Origin: Cynocephalus volans
Taxonomy: Eukaryota > Chordata > Mammalia > Dermoptera > Cynocephalidae
DNA: 64,000 bases
Direction: 5' to 3'
NCBI RefSeq assembly: GCF_027409185.1
Contig: NC_084469.1
Span: 77,597,918-77,661,917 of the forward strand
Shown here: in pieces, positions 10,018-21,794 of the stretch
How positions within the stretch are numbered: position 1 is the first letter of the stretch
Layout of the letters: the number at the start of each line of letters is the position of its first letter
Position numbers and translations under genes: made by a program
The notes under the pieces: model-generated
Seen by the model: the letters and a program-made list of their open reading frames with translations, nothing else
Told to the model about the DNA's origin: nothing
The model's database searches: none

Positions 10018-13000
10018 ATGCTAGGAATAAATCAACACCTTTCAATAACAACTCTTAATGTTAAAGGCTTAAATTCCCCAATTAAAAGACACAGACTGGC
10101 TGACTGGATCAAAAAGCAGGACCCAACTATATGCTGCCTACAAGAGACCCACCTCACCCATAAAGATTCACACAGACTAAGAGTGAAAGGATGGAAAAAG
10201 ATTTACCATGCAAACAGAAAAGAAAAACGAGCTGGAGTGGCTATTCTTATATCTGACAAAATAGACTTTAAACTAAAAACCATAAAAAGAGACAATGAGG
10301 GACACTACTTAATGATAAAAGGACTGATCCATCAAGAAGACATAACAATCATAAATATGTACGCACCCAATGTTGGAGCAGCCAGATTTATAAAACAAAC
10401 TCTATTAGACCTAAAGAAGGAAATAGACACTAATACCATAATAGCAGGGGACCTGAACACTCCACTGTCAATATTAGACAGATCATCTAGGCAAAGAATC
10501 AGTAGAGAAACACAAGATCTAAACAAGACTCTAGACCAATTGGAATTGGCAGATATCTACAGAACATTCCACCCAACAACCTCAGAATATTCATTCTTCT
10601 CATCAGCACATGGATCATTCTCCAGGATAGATCACATATTAGGTCACAAATCAAGTCTCAATAAATTCAAAAAAATTGGAATTATCCCATGTATCTTCTC
10701 AGACCACAATGGATTAAAACTAGAAATTAATAACAAACAAAACTCTGGAAACTATACAAACACATGGAAATTAAACAGCATTCTACTTAATGACATATGG
10801 GTCCAAGAAGAAATCAAGCAGGAAATCAAAAAGTTTATTGAAACTAATGAAAACAATGATACATCATACCAAAACCTGTGGGATACTGCAAAAGCAGTAT
10901 TGAGGGGAAAATTTATTGCATTAAATGCTCACTTCAGAAGAATGGAAAGATGGCAAGTGAACAACCTAACACTTCACCTTAAAGAACTAGAAAAACAAGA
11001 ACAATCCAATCCTAAAGTTAGCAGACGGAAAGAAATCATTAAGATCAGAGCAGAACTGAATGAAATTGAAAACCAAAAAACAATTCAAAAGATCAACGAA
11101 TCAAAAAGTTGGTTTATTGAAAAGATAAATAAAATTGACAAACCATTAGCTTGGCTAACAAAAAAAAGAAGAGAGAAGACTCAAATAACAAAAATTAGAA
11201 ATGAAAAAGGCGATATTACAACTGATTCATCTGAAATACAAGGAATCATTCGAGACTACTATAAACAACTATACGCCAACAAATTTGAAAATCTGGAGGA
11301 AATGGATAAATTTCTGGACACACACAAGCTCCCAAAACTGAACCGTGAAGACGTAGAAAATTTGAACAGACCAATAACAATAAAGGAGATTGAAGCTGTT
11401 ATCAGAAGGCTCCCAACAAAGAAAAGCCCAGGACCAGATGGATTCACAGCAGAATTTTACCAAACATTCAAAGAGGAATTGACACCGATTCTTTACAAAC
11501 TATTCCAAAAGATTGAAACGGACGCAAATCTCCCAAACTCATTCTATGAAGCAAACATCATCCTGATACCAAAACCAGGTAAAGATATAACCAAAAAAGA
11601 AAACTACAGGCCGATATCCTTGATGAATATAGATGCAAAAATCCTCACTAAAATACTAGCAAACAGAATACAGCAACACATACGAAAAATTATTCATCAC
11701 GATCAAGTGGGATTCATCCCAGGGATGCAAGGTTGGTTCAACATACGTAAATCAATAAATGTGATACACCATATTAATAAACTCAAACACAAGGACCATA
11801 TGATCATCTCTATAGACGCTGAAAAAGCATTTGATAAAGTTCAGCACTCATTCATGACAAAGACCCTCTATAAGTTAGGTATAGAGGGAAAGTATCTCAA
11901 CATAATTAAAGCCATATATGCCAAACCCACTGCCAATATCATCCTGAATGGGGAAAAGCTGAAAGCTTTTCCTTTAAGAACAGGCACTAGACAAGGATGC
12001 CCACTCTCACCACTCCTATTCAACATAGTGTTGGAAGTACTAGCCAGAGCAATCAGAGAAGAGAAGGAAATAAAGGGCATCCAGATTGGAAAAGATGAAG
12101 TCAAACTGTCCCTGTTTGCAGATGACATGATCCTATATATCGAACAGCCTAAAACCTCTACAAAAAAACTGTTGGAATTGATAAATGATTTCAGCACAGT
12201 AGCAGGATACAAAATCAACACACAAAAATCAGTAGCATTTCTTTTCTCCAATAGTGAACATGCAGAAGGAGAAATCAAGAAAGCTTGCCCATTTACAATA
12301 GCCACCAAAAAAATAAAATACTTAGGAATTGAGTTAACCAAGGAGGTGAAAAATCTCTATAATGAGAACTACAAACCACTGCTGAGAGAAATTAGAGAGG
12401 ATACAAGAAGATGGAAAGATATTCCATGCTCTTGGATTGGAAGAATCAACATAGTGAAAATGTCCATACTACCCAAAGTGATATACAAATTCAATGCAAT
12501 CCCCATCAAAATTCCAAAGACATTTTTCTCAGAAATGGAAAAAACTATTCAGACATTTATATGGAACAATAAAAGACCACGAATAGCCAAAGCAATGCTC
12601 AGCAAAAAAAATAAAGCTGGAGGCATAACACTACCTGACTTTAAGCTATACTACAAAGCTATAATAACCAAAACAGTATGGTACTGGCATAAAAACAGAC
12701 ACACTGACCAATGGAATAGAATAGAGAATCCAGAAATCAACCCACACACTTACTGCCATCTGATCTTTGACAAAGGCACCAAGCCTATTCACTGGGGAAG
12801 GGACTGCCTCTTCAGCAAGTGGTGCTGGGAAAACTGGATATCGATATGCAGGAGAATGAAACTAGATCCATACCTCTCACCGTATACTAAAATCAACTCA
12901 AAATGGATTAAGGATTTAAATATACACCCTGAGACAATAAAACTTCTTAAAGAAAACATAGGGGAAACACTTCAGGAAATAGGACTGGGCACAGACTTCA

Positions 13001-13845
13001 TGAATACGACCCCAAAAGCACGGGCAACCAAAGGAAAAATAAACAAATGGGATTATATCAAACTAAAAAGCTTCTGCACAGCAAAAGAAACAATTAAAAG
13101 AGTTAAAAGACAACCAACAGAGTGGGAGAAAATATTTGCAAAATATACATCTGACAAAGGATTAATATCCAGAATATATAAGGAACTCAAACAACTTTAC
13201 AAGAAGAAAACAAGCAACCCAATTAAAAAATGGGCAAAAGAGCTAAGTAGGCATTTCTCTAAGGAAGATATCCAAATGGCCAACAGACATATGAGAAGAT
13301 GCTCAACATCACTCAGCATCCGGGAAATGCAAATAAAAACCACATTGAGATACCATCTAACCCCAGTTAGGATGGCTAAAATCCAAAAGACTATGAACGA
13401 TAAATGCTGGCGAGGCTGCGGAGAAAAAGGAACTCTCATACATTGTTGGTGGGACTGCAAAATGGTGCAGCCTCTATGGAAAATGGTATGGAGGTTCCTT
13501 AAACAATTGCAAATAGATCTACCATACGACCCAGCCATCCCACTGCTGGGAATATACCCAGAGGAATGGAAATCATCAAGTCGAAGGTATACCTGTTCCC
13601 CAATGTTCATCGCAGCACTCTTTACAATAGCCAAGAGTTGGAACCAGCCCAAATGCCCATCATCAGATGAGTGGATACGGAAAATGTGGTACATCTACAC
13701 AATGGAATACTACTCAGCTATAAAAACGAATGAAATACTGCCATTTGCAACAACATGGATGGACCTTGAGAGAATTATATTAAGTGAAACAAGTCAGGCA
13801 CAGAAAGAGAAATACCACATGTTCTCACTTATTGGAGGGAGCTAA
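10018..13845 (+). CDS. L1 ORF2 protein (endonuclease and reverse transcriptase)
   Basis: ORF2p nicks target DNA and copies L1 RNA at the nick. The frame encodes 1275 residues, the same length as human ORF2p, without interruption. The AP-endonuclease domain (1-238) keeps the catalytic set at human numbering: N14, E43, Y115, D145, N147, D205, S228, D229 and H230; position 192 is Ser where human has Thr. The reverse transcriptase (about 500-770) has D600 in [10 protein letters not shown] and the catalytic FADD at 700-703. The C-terminal Cys/His motif (CWRGCGE...HCWWDC) is intact. The ATG follows the A-rich spacer. Similar but broken copies of its 3' half occur at 5974-7311, 14156-15529 and, inverted, 43016-44453. 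Confidence 0.97.
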   Translation: MLGINQHLSITTLNVKGLNSPIKRHRLADWIKKQDPTICCLQETHLTHKDSHRLRVKGWKKIYHANRKEKRAGVAILISDKIDFKLKTIKRDNEGHYLMIKGLIHQEDITIINMYAPNVGAARFIKQTLLDLKKEIDTNTIIAGDLNTPLSILDRSSRQRISRETQDLNKTLDQLELADIYRTFHPTTSEYSFFSSAHGSFSRIDHILGHKSSLNKFKKIGIIPCIFSDHNGLKLEINNKQNSGNYTNTWKLNSILLNDIWVQEEIKQEIKKFIETNENNDTSYQNLWDTAKAVLRGKFIALNAHFRRMERWQVNNLTLHLKELEKQEQSNPKVSRRKEIIKIRAELNEIENQKTIQKINESKSWFIEKINKIDKPLAWLTKKRREKTQITKIRNEKGDITTDSSEIQGIIRDYYKQLYANKFENLEEMDKFLDTHKLPKLNREDVENLNRPITIKEIEAVIRRLPTKKSPGPDGFTAEFYQTFKEELTPILYKLFQKIETDANLPNSFYEANIILIPKPGKDITKKENYRPISLMNIDAKILTKILANRIQQHIRKIIHHDQVGFIPGMQGWFNIRKSINVIHHINKLKHKDHMIISIDAEKAFDKVQHSFMTKTLYKLGIEGKYLNIIKAIYAKPTANIILNGEKLKAFPLRTGTRQGCPLSPLLFNIVLEVLARAIREEKEIKGIQIGKDEVKLSLFADDMILYIEQPKTSTKKLLELINDFSTVAGYKINTQKSVAFLFSNSEHAEGEIKKACPFTIATKKIKYLGIELTKEVKNLYNENYKPLLREIREDTRRWKDIPCSWIGRINIVKMSILPKVIYKFNAIPIKIPKTFFSEMEKTIQTFIWNNKRPRIAKAMLSKKNKAGGITLPDFKLYYKAIITKTVWYWHKNRHTDQWNRIENPEINPHTYCHLIFDKGTKPIHWGRDCLFSKWCWENWISICRRMKLDPYLSPYTKINSKWIKDLNIHPETIKLLKENIGETLQEIGLGTDFMNTTPKARATKGKINKWDYIKLKSFCTAKETIKRVKRQPTEWEKIFAKYTSDKGLISRIYKELKQLYKKKTSNPIKKWAKELSRHFSKEDIQMANRHMRRCSTSLSIREMQIKTTLRYHLTPVRMAKIQKTMNDKCWRGCGEKGTLIHCWWDCKMVQPLWKMVWRFLKQLQIDLPYDPAIPLLGIYPEEWKSSSRRYTCSPMFIAALFTIAKSWNQPKCPSSDEWIRKMWYIYTMEYYSAIKTNEILPFATTWMDLERIILSETSQAQKEKYHMFSLIGGS

Positions 13846-14140
13846 AAATTAATATATAAATTCACACACACACACATACACACACACACACACAAACCGG
13901 GGGGGGGGGAAGAAGATATAACAACAACAATTATTTGAAGTTGATACAACAAGCAAACAGAAAGGACATTGTTGGGGGGGAGGGGGGAGGGAGAAGGGAG
14001 GGGGGTTTTGGTGATGGGGAGCATTAATCAGCTACAATGTATATCGACAAAATAAAATTTAAAAAATAAAAATAAAAATAAAAAAAATAAAATAAAATAA
14101 AATAAAATAAAATAAAATAAAAAATAAATAAAAAAAAAAA
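13846..14140 (+). terminator. L1 3' UTR, polypurine tract and polyA tail
   Basis: After the ORF2 stop come an imperfect CA repeat (13862-13896), a G-run (about 13900-13911) and a long G-rich polypurine stretch (13973-14015), then AATAAA at 14051 and a tail of A and AAAAT units. A G-rich polypurine tract is a regular feature of mammalian L1 3' UTRs. Confidence 0.9.
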
Positions 14141-14155
14141 TAAACTATACTACAA
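14141..14155 (+). repeat. Target-site duplication of full-length L1 (right)
   Basis: Right copy of the perfect 15-bp duplication, directly after the A-rich tail. Confidence 0.95.
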
Positions 14156-15529
14156 AGCTATAGTAACCAAAACCACATGGTAATGGCATAAAAAAGACAG
14201 ACCAATGGAACAGAATAAAGAACCCAGAAACCATCTGATCTTCAACAAAGGTATACCAAGTCTACACTCTGGGGAAGAGACTTCCTCTTCAACAAATGGT
14301 GCTGGGAAAATTGGATATTCATATGTAGGAGAATGAAACTAGACCCGTACTTCTCATCATATGCCAAAATCAATTCAAAATGGATTAAAGAATTAAATAT
14401 ACATCCTGAAACAATAAAATTCCTTAAGGAAAACATAAGGGAAACACTACAGGAAGTAGGATTGGGTACAGACTTCATGAATACAACCCCAAAAGCACAG
14501 GCAACCAAAGGAAAAAGAAACAAGTGGGATTATATCAAACTAAAAAGCTTCTGCACAGCAAAAGAAACAACAGAGAGAAAAGACAACCAAGAGTGGGAGA
14601 AAATATTTGCAAAATATACACCTGACAAAGGACTAATATCCAGAATATACAAGGAACTGAAACAACTTTACAACAAAAAAACAAGTAACCCAATTAAAAA
14701 ATGGACAAAGGAGCTAAATAGGCATTTCTCAAAGAAAGATATATGAATGGCCAACGGACACATGAAAAAATGCTCAACATCACTCAGCATTCAGGAAATG
14801 CAAATCAAAACCACACTGAGATACCATCTCACCCCAGTTAGGATGGCTAATATTCAAAAGACTGAATGATAAATGCTGGAGAGGCTACAGAGATAAAGGA
14901 ACTCTCATACACTCTTGGTGGGACTGCAAAATGGTGCAGCCTCTATGGAAAATGGTATGGAGGTTCGTCAAACAATTGCAGATAGATCTACCATATGACC
15001 CAGCTATCCCACTGCTGGGAATATACCCAGAGGAATGGAAATCATCAAGTCAAAGGTATACCTGTATTCCAGTGTTCATTGCAGCACTATTTACAATAGC
15101 CAAGAGTTGGAACCATCCCACATGTTCATCATCAAATGAGTGGATAAGGAAAATGTGGTATATCTACACAATGGAATATTATTTGGCTATTTAAAAAAAA
15201 AAAAAAAAGAAAGAAATACTACCATTTGCGGCAACACGGATGGACTTAGAGAAATTTATATTAATTGAAATAAGCCAGGCACAGAAAGAGAAATACTACA
15301 TGTTCTCACTTATTTGTGGGAGCTAAAAATAAATAAATAAATAAATATGCAAACAAATAAATGGTGGGGGGAAGAAGACACAATAATCACAACAATTCCT
15401 TAAACTTGCTAAGTGAACAGATATATGATGATGAGAGGGAGGGGGTATAGGGAGGGGGTAAAGGAGGTGGTAAAGGGACATGAAAATCAACTACACTGTA
15501 TATTGATAAATTAAAGTAAATAAATAAAG
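14156..15529 (+). mobile_element. Middle-layer L1, right part with 3' end
   Basis: Resumes exactly where 7311 stops: ...CTATACTACAA joins AGCTATAGTAACC, as in the uninterrupted ORF2 at 12650. It covers the ORF2 C-terminal third with several breaks (readable at 14333-14746 and 14931-15194), then a G-rich 3' UTR and a short A-rich tail ending near 15529. Confidence 0.92.
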
Positions 15530-15583
15530 AAGAAAATGTGGTATATATATACAACAGAATAGTATTCAGCCTTAAAAATGAAA
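15530..15583 (+). repeat. Long direct repeat flanking the middle L1 (right copy)
   Basis: Right-hand copy of the 54-bp duplication at 5920-5973. The mismatches indicate that the insertion is old. Confidence 0.85.
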
Positions 15584-16070
15584 GAAATTTTGCCATTTGC
15601 AACAACATGAATGGAATTAGAGAACATTATGCTAAGTGAAAAAAGGCAAGCACAAAAAGACAAATAACTTACGTCCTCACTTACATGAGGAATCTAAAAC
15701 AATCACACTTGAAGTACAGAGTAGAATGGTGGTTACCAGAGACTGGAGGTGTGGGGGGAATGGTGAGATAATGGTAAAAGGGAACAATGCCTCAATTAGA
15801 CAAGAGGAATAAGTTTTTTTTTCACATTCAGATGTATAGCACAGCATGGTGAATATAGTAAATAATAACATATTGCATATTTCAAAATCACTGAGAGTAA
15901 GTTTCAAATATTCTCACCACAAAAAAAAATAAGTATTTGAGGTAATAGATATGTTCACTAGCTTGAATTATTCCACATTGTACTCATAAATCATAACATG
16001 ACTTTGTACCCCATAAATATACACAACTATAATGTGTTAATTTACAACTTAATAATAAAAAATTTTTTAA
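15584..16070 (+). mobile_element. Outer-layer ancient L1, right part with 3' UTR
   Basis: Continues the element cut at 5973 (CAGCCTTAAAAAAGAAA then GAAATTTTGCC). It ends with a 3' UTR of the older mammalian L1MA/L1MB kind (ACTTTGTACCCCATAAATAT) and a short A-rich tail. Subfamily is from memory. Confidence 0.85.
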
Positions 16071-16179
16071 AAAGTACATTCTGCAAAGCTAGCTGAAATC
16101 CTGTTGAATAACAGGACCTAGATAGCACACACAGCTCTTCCAATCCTAATACTCTTCCTAATTAGTATTAGAATTAATA

Positions 16180-16600
16180 CTAATCCCACTGTATTAGTGA
16201 CAATGGTCTAGGCAACACTGCAGTAACAAATAAACCCCCAAATCTCAGGGGCTCAATGCAACAAAGGTCTCTTTCTTGCTCAAGTTACCTGTCCAACATG
16301 GCTCAAATGTGGGTAGGGGGTGAATTCTACTCTACACAGTCATTCATGGACCCAGCCTAATGGAGACCTCACCATCTGGAACACACGGCCCCCAACCAAG
16401 GTCACTGTGGCAGGGAAAGGGAAAGCATGAAAGTGGCACACTAGCTCTTAAATGTCTTAACCAGGAAGTTATACCCATCACTTCCACTTTCATTAGATGG
16501 AACTAAACACATGATTGCACCTAACTGCAAGGAAGCTAAGAATTGTAATCTTCCAATGTGCTCAGAAAGAACAGGAAAAACTAGGAGTCGAACAGAAAAA
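16180..16600 (+). mobile_element. Unassigned ancient mammalian repeat, LTR-like
   Basis: CTGTATTAGTGACAATGG at one end, an internal CTTTCTTGCTCAAGTTACC block, and a TAACTGCAAGGAAGCTAAGAA block near the other end are familiar from a widespread mammalian repeat, but I cannot name the family with confidence. Confidence 0.45.
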
Positions 16601-17439
16601 GCTGAAGCAGTTTTAGGCTGCTGGAAAGAACCTCACCAAGACTAAGTGCACCTTACTGATCTCTGAGTTATACATTATGCAGTATGATTGCTAAGGTATA
16701 GTATATAGACCACTCAGGCATAAATAAATCCACATTCACTATCCTCAGACTCTCCAGGCTAGTAAAGCCACATTCCTGACTTTAGTGCACCAGAAAGGAA
16801 CAAGGGTCACTTACCCAGTCATACCCAGGATAACATTATAAGGCTTATCATATAAGCAGTTCCAAGATTAATCAAATTTTAGGCTTATCCAAAGCAATAT
16901 AACCCTTGCCCAATACCATCAACAGAAAATAAGCAGTGAAATGCATATCTGAGAATGTGGTGAGAAAATGGCAACTGATCATTCTGACAAAAAGACCCTA
17001 AGCCTCCTCCTCTAGAACCCTATGTCTCTCCTATATTCGCTATGCTCCCTTTGAGGACATATCACATAAAATCTAAATGCTCCCTTTGAGAGCACATCAT
17101 ATAAAATCTATCTTACCCCTGTATACACACAGTGCCGTGCTCTGTACTTGATACCTAGTAAGGTACTCAATAAATATTTCTTTATTTAAATGAAACAATA
17201 AAGGAACTGAATCAATGAAATTATAGTGCAGCTGAATTCTGTCATAGCCTCTTCTGTTACAGCCTCTTTCGTAGCAACATTCTAGTGTTAAAAAGCTGGG
17301 ACAGAGAGAGCTGCATGTTTTCTAGCAGAACTGGAGAAGATATGTGGAGCAGGTAGCCAAGACTGGCTTTGGCTCACAATGCCCCAAGGACACTAACAAA
17401 TAGCCCAATAATAACCCATCTGAGTCTCAGAAGTCACTC
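16601..17439. other. Intron stretch, mostly unique
   Basis: No gene. An L2/MIR-like tail is possible near 17130-17200 (GGTACTCAATAAATATTTC). Otherwise nothing identified. Confidence 0.45.
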
Positions 17440-18060
17440 CTTAGAGCTGCCCTATAAAAGCCAAAGGGAATTATTCATTAGCAAGTGTGAATAACACTAG
17501 ATACCACCAGCAGATTGTGTTTGGCTTTGCTGAATTATTCATTAGCATTTGTGAGAAATGTACAATCCAAAGGGTGTTAAACCAATCCAGATTGTTCGGC
17601 AATGTTTGTTTTCCTTTAAAAAGATTTTTTTTAAAAATCACCTCCAAACTACAGTTCTTATGTTTAAAATCATTTACAAATCCAGCTAAACAAGTAGGTG
17701 AAGAGTAGAAAGTCAAATGAGAAAAGGATATCCGCGATCTTACTTAATATTCATCATTAAAATGACAGGTAGTAGACTGAACCAATGTTGTCTACCTGTC
17801 CACATCTTGCCTTTTTTAGATGCTGTATGGTCAAAGACAGTAGGAGCTCTACAACGAGATTCATATGTGAGGGGGGAAAAACTCCTTTGAGTCCTGTCAC
17901 CGAGCAGATGCAAATTTAATTACTGCGCGTTAAGCTTTCCATCTTGTCTAGGTGTCCTTGGAAAGCAACTGTAAACAAGAAACACTCGGCAATCAGGTGT
18001 CAGGGGTTCATTTGATCTGCTACGAAATATGTCACAAATCACTGGCAGGAAGTGAGTCAG
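17440..18060. promoter_or_regulatory. Candidate conserved non-coding element / enhancer
   Basis: Repeat-free, with an unusual number of retained CpGs for this intron (about 17730-18030). It carries two copies of GAATTATTCATTAGCA (17468-17483 and 17532-17547), a perfect octamer ATGCAAAT (17908-17915) overlapping a TAATTA homeobox core (17917-17922), a FOX site TGTAAACA (17970-17977) and AGGTGT T-box-like halves (17951 and 17996). The enhancer role is inferred; FTO intron 1 is known to hold IRX3/IRX5 enhancers. Confidence 0.45.
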
Positions 18061-19599
18061 GAAGGGGAACAAAGAGGTAGAAGTGACAGTGTTGGAGGCA
18101 GATCTTGTGGGTGTGCCTGTTACTGCTGGGGATTGCTCCCACTGCCAGCTCCGACTTCCCAGAGAAAGTGCTCCCTGCCTGACAAAGCTCTCTCATCTCA
18201 CATTTGTTATACATTTTCCTATGGTCTGCAGAAATCACCACCACAACTAGGCAGTCAACTGGAGAGATACTAAACACTATTAAATTATTTGTGACTAAAG
18301 AAAACCTAGCATGAGCTGATTGATTTTTTTAAGACGATTGGAAAAATCTGGAAATTAATGCAGAATCTAAATTCAGGTAAAAGAGAACATATCATCCAGC
18401 AGTCTCAAAGAAAATCGTAGGCCTAGCTGCCTTCCCAACTTTTTAGTGCGCCTCTAATTGAATAAGAAGAATGTTCCATTCTATCAAGCTCTGGGTCTGA
18501 AACTGAGCTGTCAAATGCCCCACAGTTCCTATGATAAGGGGTGCTGCATTTGTAGGCAAGTGAAAGAAAGTGATCCCTGAGTGTACACAATTTGTAATTC
18601 TGCAAAGAGCTTATAGCCTTCCTGAAGGAAGCCCACATGGAGGACACTGCTCCCTTCTACAGGACAACTAAAGAAAATAGATGTCTATACTCACAATGAA
18701 ACCATGGATCCAGAAGTACTTTCTGCTGAATTATTTCAGAGAAATTTTAAAATATATTGACTTAAGTTAAACTCTCTCCACCACTATAATGAATTAACAA
18801 CTTCAAATGGAAGGGGGAGAATCTGAAAGCAAACAAACTATTCAACTTGAAGCAAATAAACCCATCTCTCCAAGCTTTAATTTCCTCATCTCTAAAATCG
18901 GGGAAAAAATGGCAACTATGTAGGGTTTCTGTGAGGATTATAGGAGATAATACATGTAAGTTACACACAGTACTATTATATTAAAGAGGGAAATTAATAT
19001 TAATAATGCAATCTTTATCTGCCTAGTAACAAAAGTATTCCCATGATAATAAGTTATATTAAGAACTGTGCCTAAAGTTCTCTGCAAATGTTACTATTAT
19101 TTTATTACCTAACATATTAAGATTAGCACAAAAATTCTTTCCCCCATTTTCCCATTTTCATAAAGGAGAAAGAGATATCAAAGACTCATCTAAGGTTCCA
19201 GAAGATTGATATATTACCTAAACATCAGCCTGTGAGCAGAGGAGAAGCAAAAAAAAAAAGAGATGCAAAAAACAACTGAAATCATCAGAGTGCACATCCC
19301 ATTCATTTTCAGAGGTCTTTGTCTAATCTTCTTATATCCATTTTAGGTTTCTTCTAAAAGAGTGGCACAGGAGAAAGGACTGAACCAAAAGGGGACACCT
19401 AGTGGCCAAGTAAGTTTCCATTCCAACTACTTTCAGCAACAAATAATGGTGCCTTAATAACTTTATAATCCAGGAAGATATAACATGTCTATTAAAAGAG
19501 AGAGAAACATAAATATAAAATAAATATAATACTTTGTGTATTAAACTAAAGTGCATTTTAATTCCCACTTCAGCCTAACTAAAATCCACCATTCTGTAG
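18061..19599. other. Intron stretch, mostly unique
   Basis: Apart from the MIR fragment at 18870 I recognise no repeat, gene or motif cluster. Confidence 0.45.
18870..18975 (+). mobile_element. MIR fragment
   Basis: TTTAATTTCCTCATCTCTAAAA followed by GTGAGGATTATAGGAGATAATACATG is the MIR 3' half. Confidence 0.7.
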
Positions 19600-20050
19600 A
19601 CTGGAGAAAGCCTGTGAGCGGAAAGAAGACAGGCTTCTGGATACATACCTGGGTTCAAATTCAAGTTCTGCCACTCACTCATTGATAGAGGAATACATTC
19701 TCACCTTTTCCTCATCATGAAGCATGTAGAAAATTATGTTTGCGAAGCACACTGAAGTAACCAGAAGAGGCTGCCCAGGGCTGGAGATGAAGGGCCTAGA
19801 GGCTCCAGCTACCCCAGTCTCCTTTGCCCACTCCAAGAACTAAAGGAACCAACATCTGTACAACCCACAACCCATTCAAGGCATACTAGTAGAAAGTGCT
19901 CCTTAAACAATTTACCTAATATTACTGGGCCTTAATTTTCTCATCTGTGAAATGGGGTAAATAATACCTATATCTTGGGTTTATTATGAGGATTAAATCT
20001 AATAATACATATAAATAAAATGGTTCATACTATGGACTCAATAAATGTTC
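19600..20050 (+). mobile_element. MIR, interrupted
   Basis: The 5' half (GGGTTCAAATTCAAGTTCTGCC near 19651) and the 3' half (TTAATTTTCTCATCTGTGAAATGGG, then ATTAAATCTAATAATACAT, then CTCAATAAATGTTC, about 19905-20050) are separated by about 200 bp of unrelated sequence. Confidence 0.75.
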
Positions 20051-20499
20051 ATTTTCCTTCTTCTATGCTACTTCTTTCAGTATTAACACAAAGGGATCTT
20101 GTTCTATCAACAAGCTAACTTCCAAAACTACATTATAGGATTTATAAGTAATAACAATAACCATAGTTTATTTGAGTGTATATTATAAAACAGGCAAGTG
20201 CTGGGTTACCTCATCAAACCCTTGCAACCATCTTAGAAGGCAGATATAGTAGATACCTTCTGTTGACCACCCAGTGTCTATTCTGACAATTTTTCTTGAT
20301 TTGGACCTGGACAACAGTGTGTTGCCCAAACAGCTTGCTTTCCCAGACTTCTTTGCAGCTAGAGGTGGCCACATGACATAGTTCTAGTTAATGAAATGGA
20401 AATACAAGTTTACCATTGTTTTCCTGATTTAAAAAAGCCTTTCTTCCCTCTCCTTCCTGAATGGACTACTCCCATTGGACAAATACCTTTAAAAGAAAC

Positions 20500-21015
20500 T
20501 GCATGCTGAATGATGTAAGCAGCCTCTAAAAGGCCCCCAATAATCCCTGCCTCCTGGTATTCATACCATTGTGTAATTCCTTCTCTTGAGTGTAAGTAGA
20601 CTTAGTGACTCACTTCTTTTAAACAGAATACTGCGAAAGTGATAGGATGTTACCAGGTTACAAAAAGACTGTAACCTCCCCGCTACCTTCTCTTTCTCTC
20701 TCTCTGAGACAACTAGAAGCTAGTGAACATGTTGTGAGAGGCCTCCCTTAGAGAGGCCAGTGTAGCAAGGAACTGATGTCTCCAGCCAACAGCCAGTGAG
20801 GTTCTGTGGCCTGCCAACAGTACATCAGTAAATTTGGAAACACATCCTCTCCACCCCAGTCAAGTCTTGGAATAAGCGAATTTCTAGCCAACATCTTGAG
20901 TGCAGCCTTGTGAGAGACTCTGTGACAGAGACATCCTGCTAAGCCATATCTGGATTCCTATCCCACAGAAACTAAGATAACAAGTATTTGCTGTTTCAAA
21001 TTGATACGTTTAGTC
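20500..21015 (+). mobile_element. MLT1-type MaLR solo LTR
   Basis: Follows the MLT1 LTR consensus: CCCCCAATAATCCCTGCCTCC, GAATACTGCGAAAGTGATAG, a CAGCCAACAGCCAGTGAGG block, AGCCTTGTGAGAGACTCTG and a degraded ACAGAAACTAAGATAA...TGTTTC end. Non-coding; the retroviral internal part is absent. Confidence 0.8.
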
Positions 21016-21449
21016 ACCATCTTTCAATGAAATTACATGCTGAGAATAGCAGAATAGAATGCTAGAAAGATCCTGGCTCCCCAATAACCTTGGGCAACTT
21101 GATCACTGCCTATCTCATGATTCAGGTTATGTGAGAAAAATAAACCTTTATTTCATTAAACAACTAAAATCAATTCTAACTTATATAGTGAGTACTATTA
21201 TGACTATAATTATTATTACTATTATTATTATTCCCAGGTAACATCTAACGAGTTTATATGATACAAACATAAAAAGAACAACATAAAGGTTCTCTGATTT
21301 TAATTCTATGGAATGAACAAACAAACAAAGAACGCAATAGAAGTTATTGATAACCAATATTCAGGAAAAGGGGTAGATTACAAAAGCACATAGGATGGCC
21401 CCATTGTTTAAAAATCCACACAATGCACAGAAAAAGTCTAGAAGGTAAC

Positions 21450-21790
21450 AGACCAGGTCAGGAAATTTTTTTCTGTAAAGGTCCAGACAGTAAATATTGT
21501 AGGCTTTGGAGACCTATTGTCACAACTACTCAACTCTGCCATTTTAACATGAAAGCGTCACATACGATATATAAATGAATGCCATGGCAGCGTTCCAACA
21601 AAGATTTATTCATGGAAACTAAGTTTTGAATTTCATATAATTTTCACATGTCACAAAATGTTATTCTTCTTTTGATTTTGTTTCAACCATTTAAAAACGT
21701 AAAGACTGTTCTTAGCTTGAAAACCATACAAAAACAGAGTGGCTGGCTGGATTTGTACCACAGGCAATAGTTTGCCATCCCTGTTATAGG
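21450..21790 (+). mobile_element. hAT-Charlie-like MITE, near full length
   Basis: Begins with TTTTTTTCTGTAAAGGTCCAG and AGTAAATATTGTAGGCTTTGG, has CACAACTACTCAACTCTGCC, and ends with GGCTGGATTTG...AGTTTGCCATCCCTG. The ends are roughly complementary, as expected of terminal inverted repeats. Same family as 3660-3830. Some sequence near 21620-21700 is extra. Confidence 0.7.
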
Positions 21791-21794
21791 CCAA

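Larger units (their letters stand above)
7312..14140 (+). mobile_element. Full-length LINE-1 with intact ORF1 and ORF2
   Basis: A complete non-LTR retrotransposon of 6.83 kb: GC-rich 5' UTR, ORF1, an A-rich spacer, ORF2, a 3' UTR with CA and G-rich tracts, AATAAA, and an A/AAAAT-rich tail. It is bounded by a perfect 15-bp target-site duplication, taaactatactacaa (7297-7311 and 14141-14155). The cleavage context TTT/AAAC fits the L1 endonuclease. Both ORFs are open end to end and the catalytic residues checked are present, so the copy is young and possibly able to retrotranspose. It inserted into an older L1 and is antisense to FTO. Confidence 0.97.
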
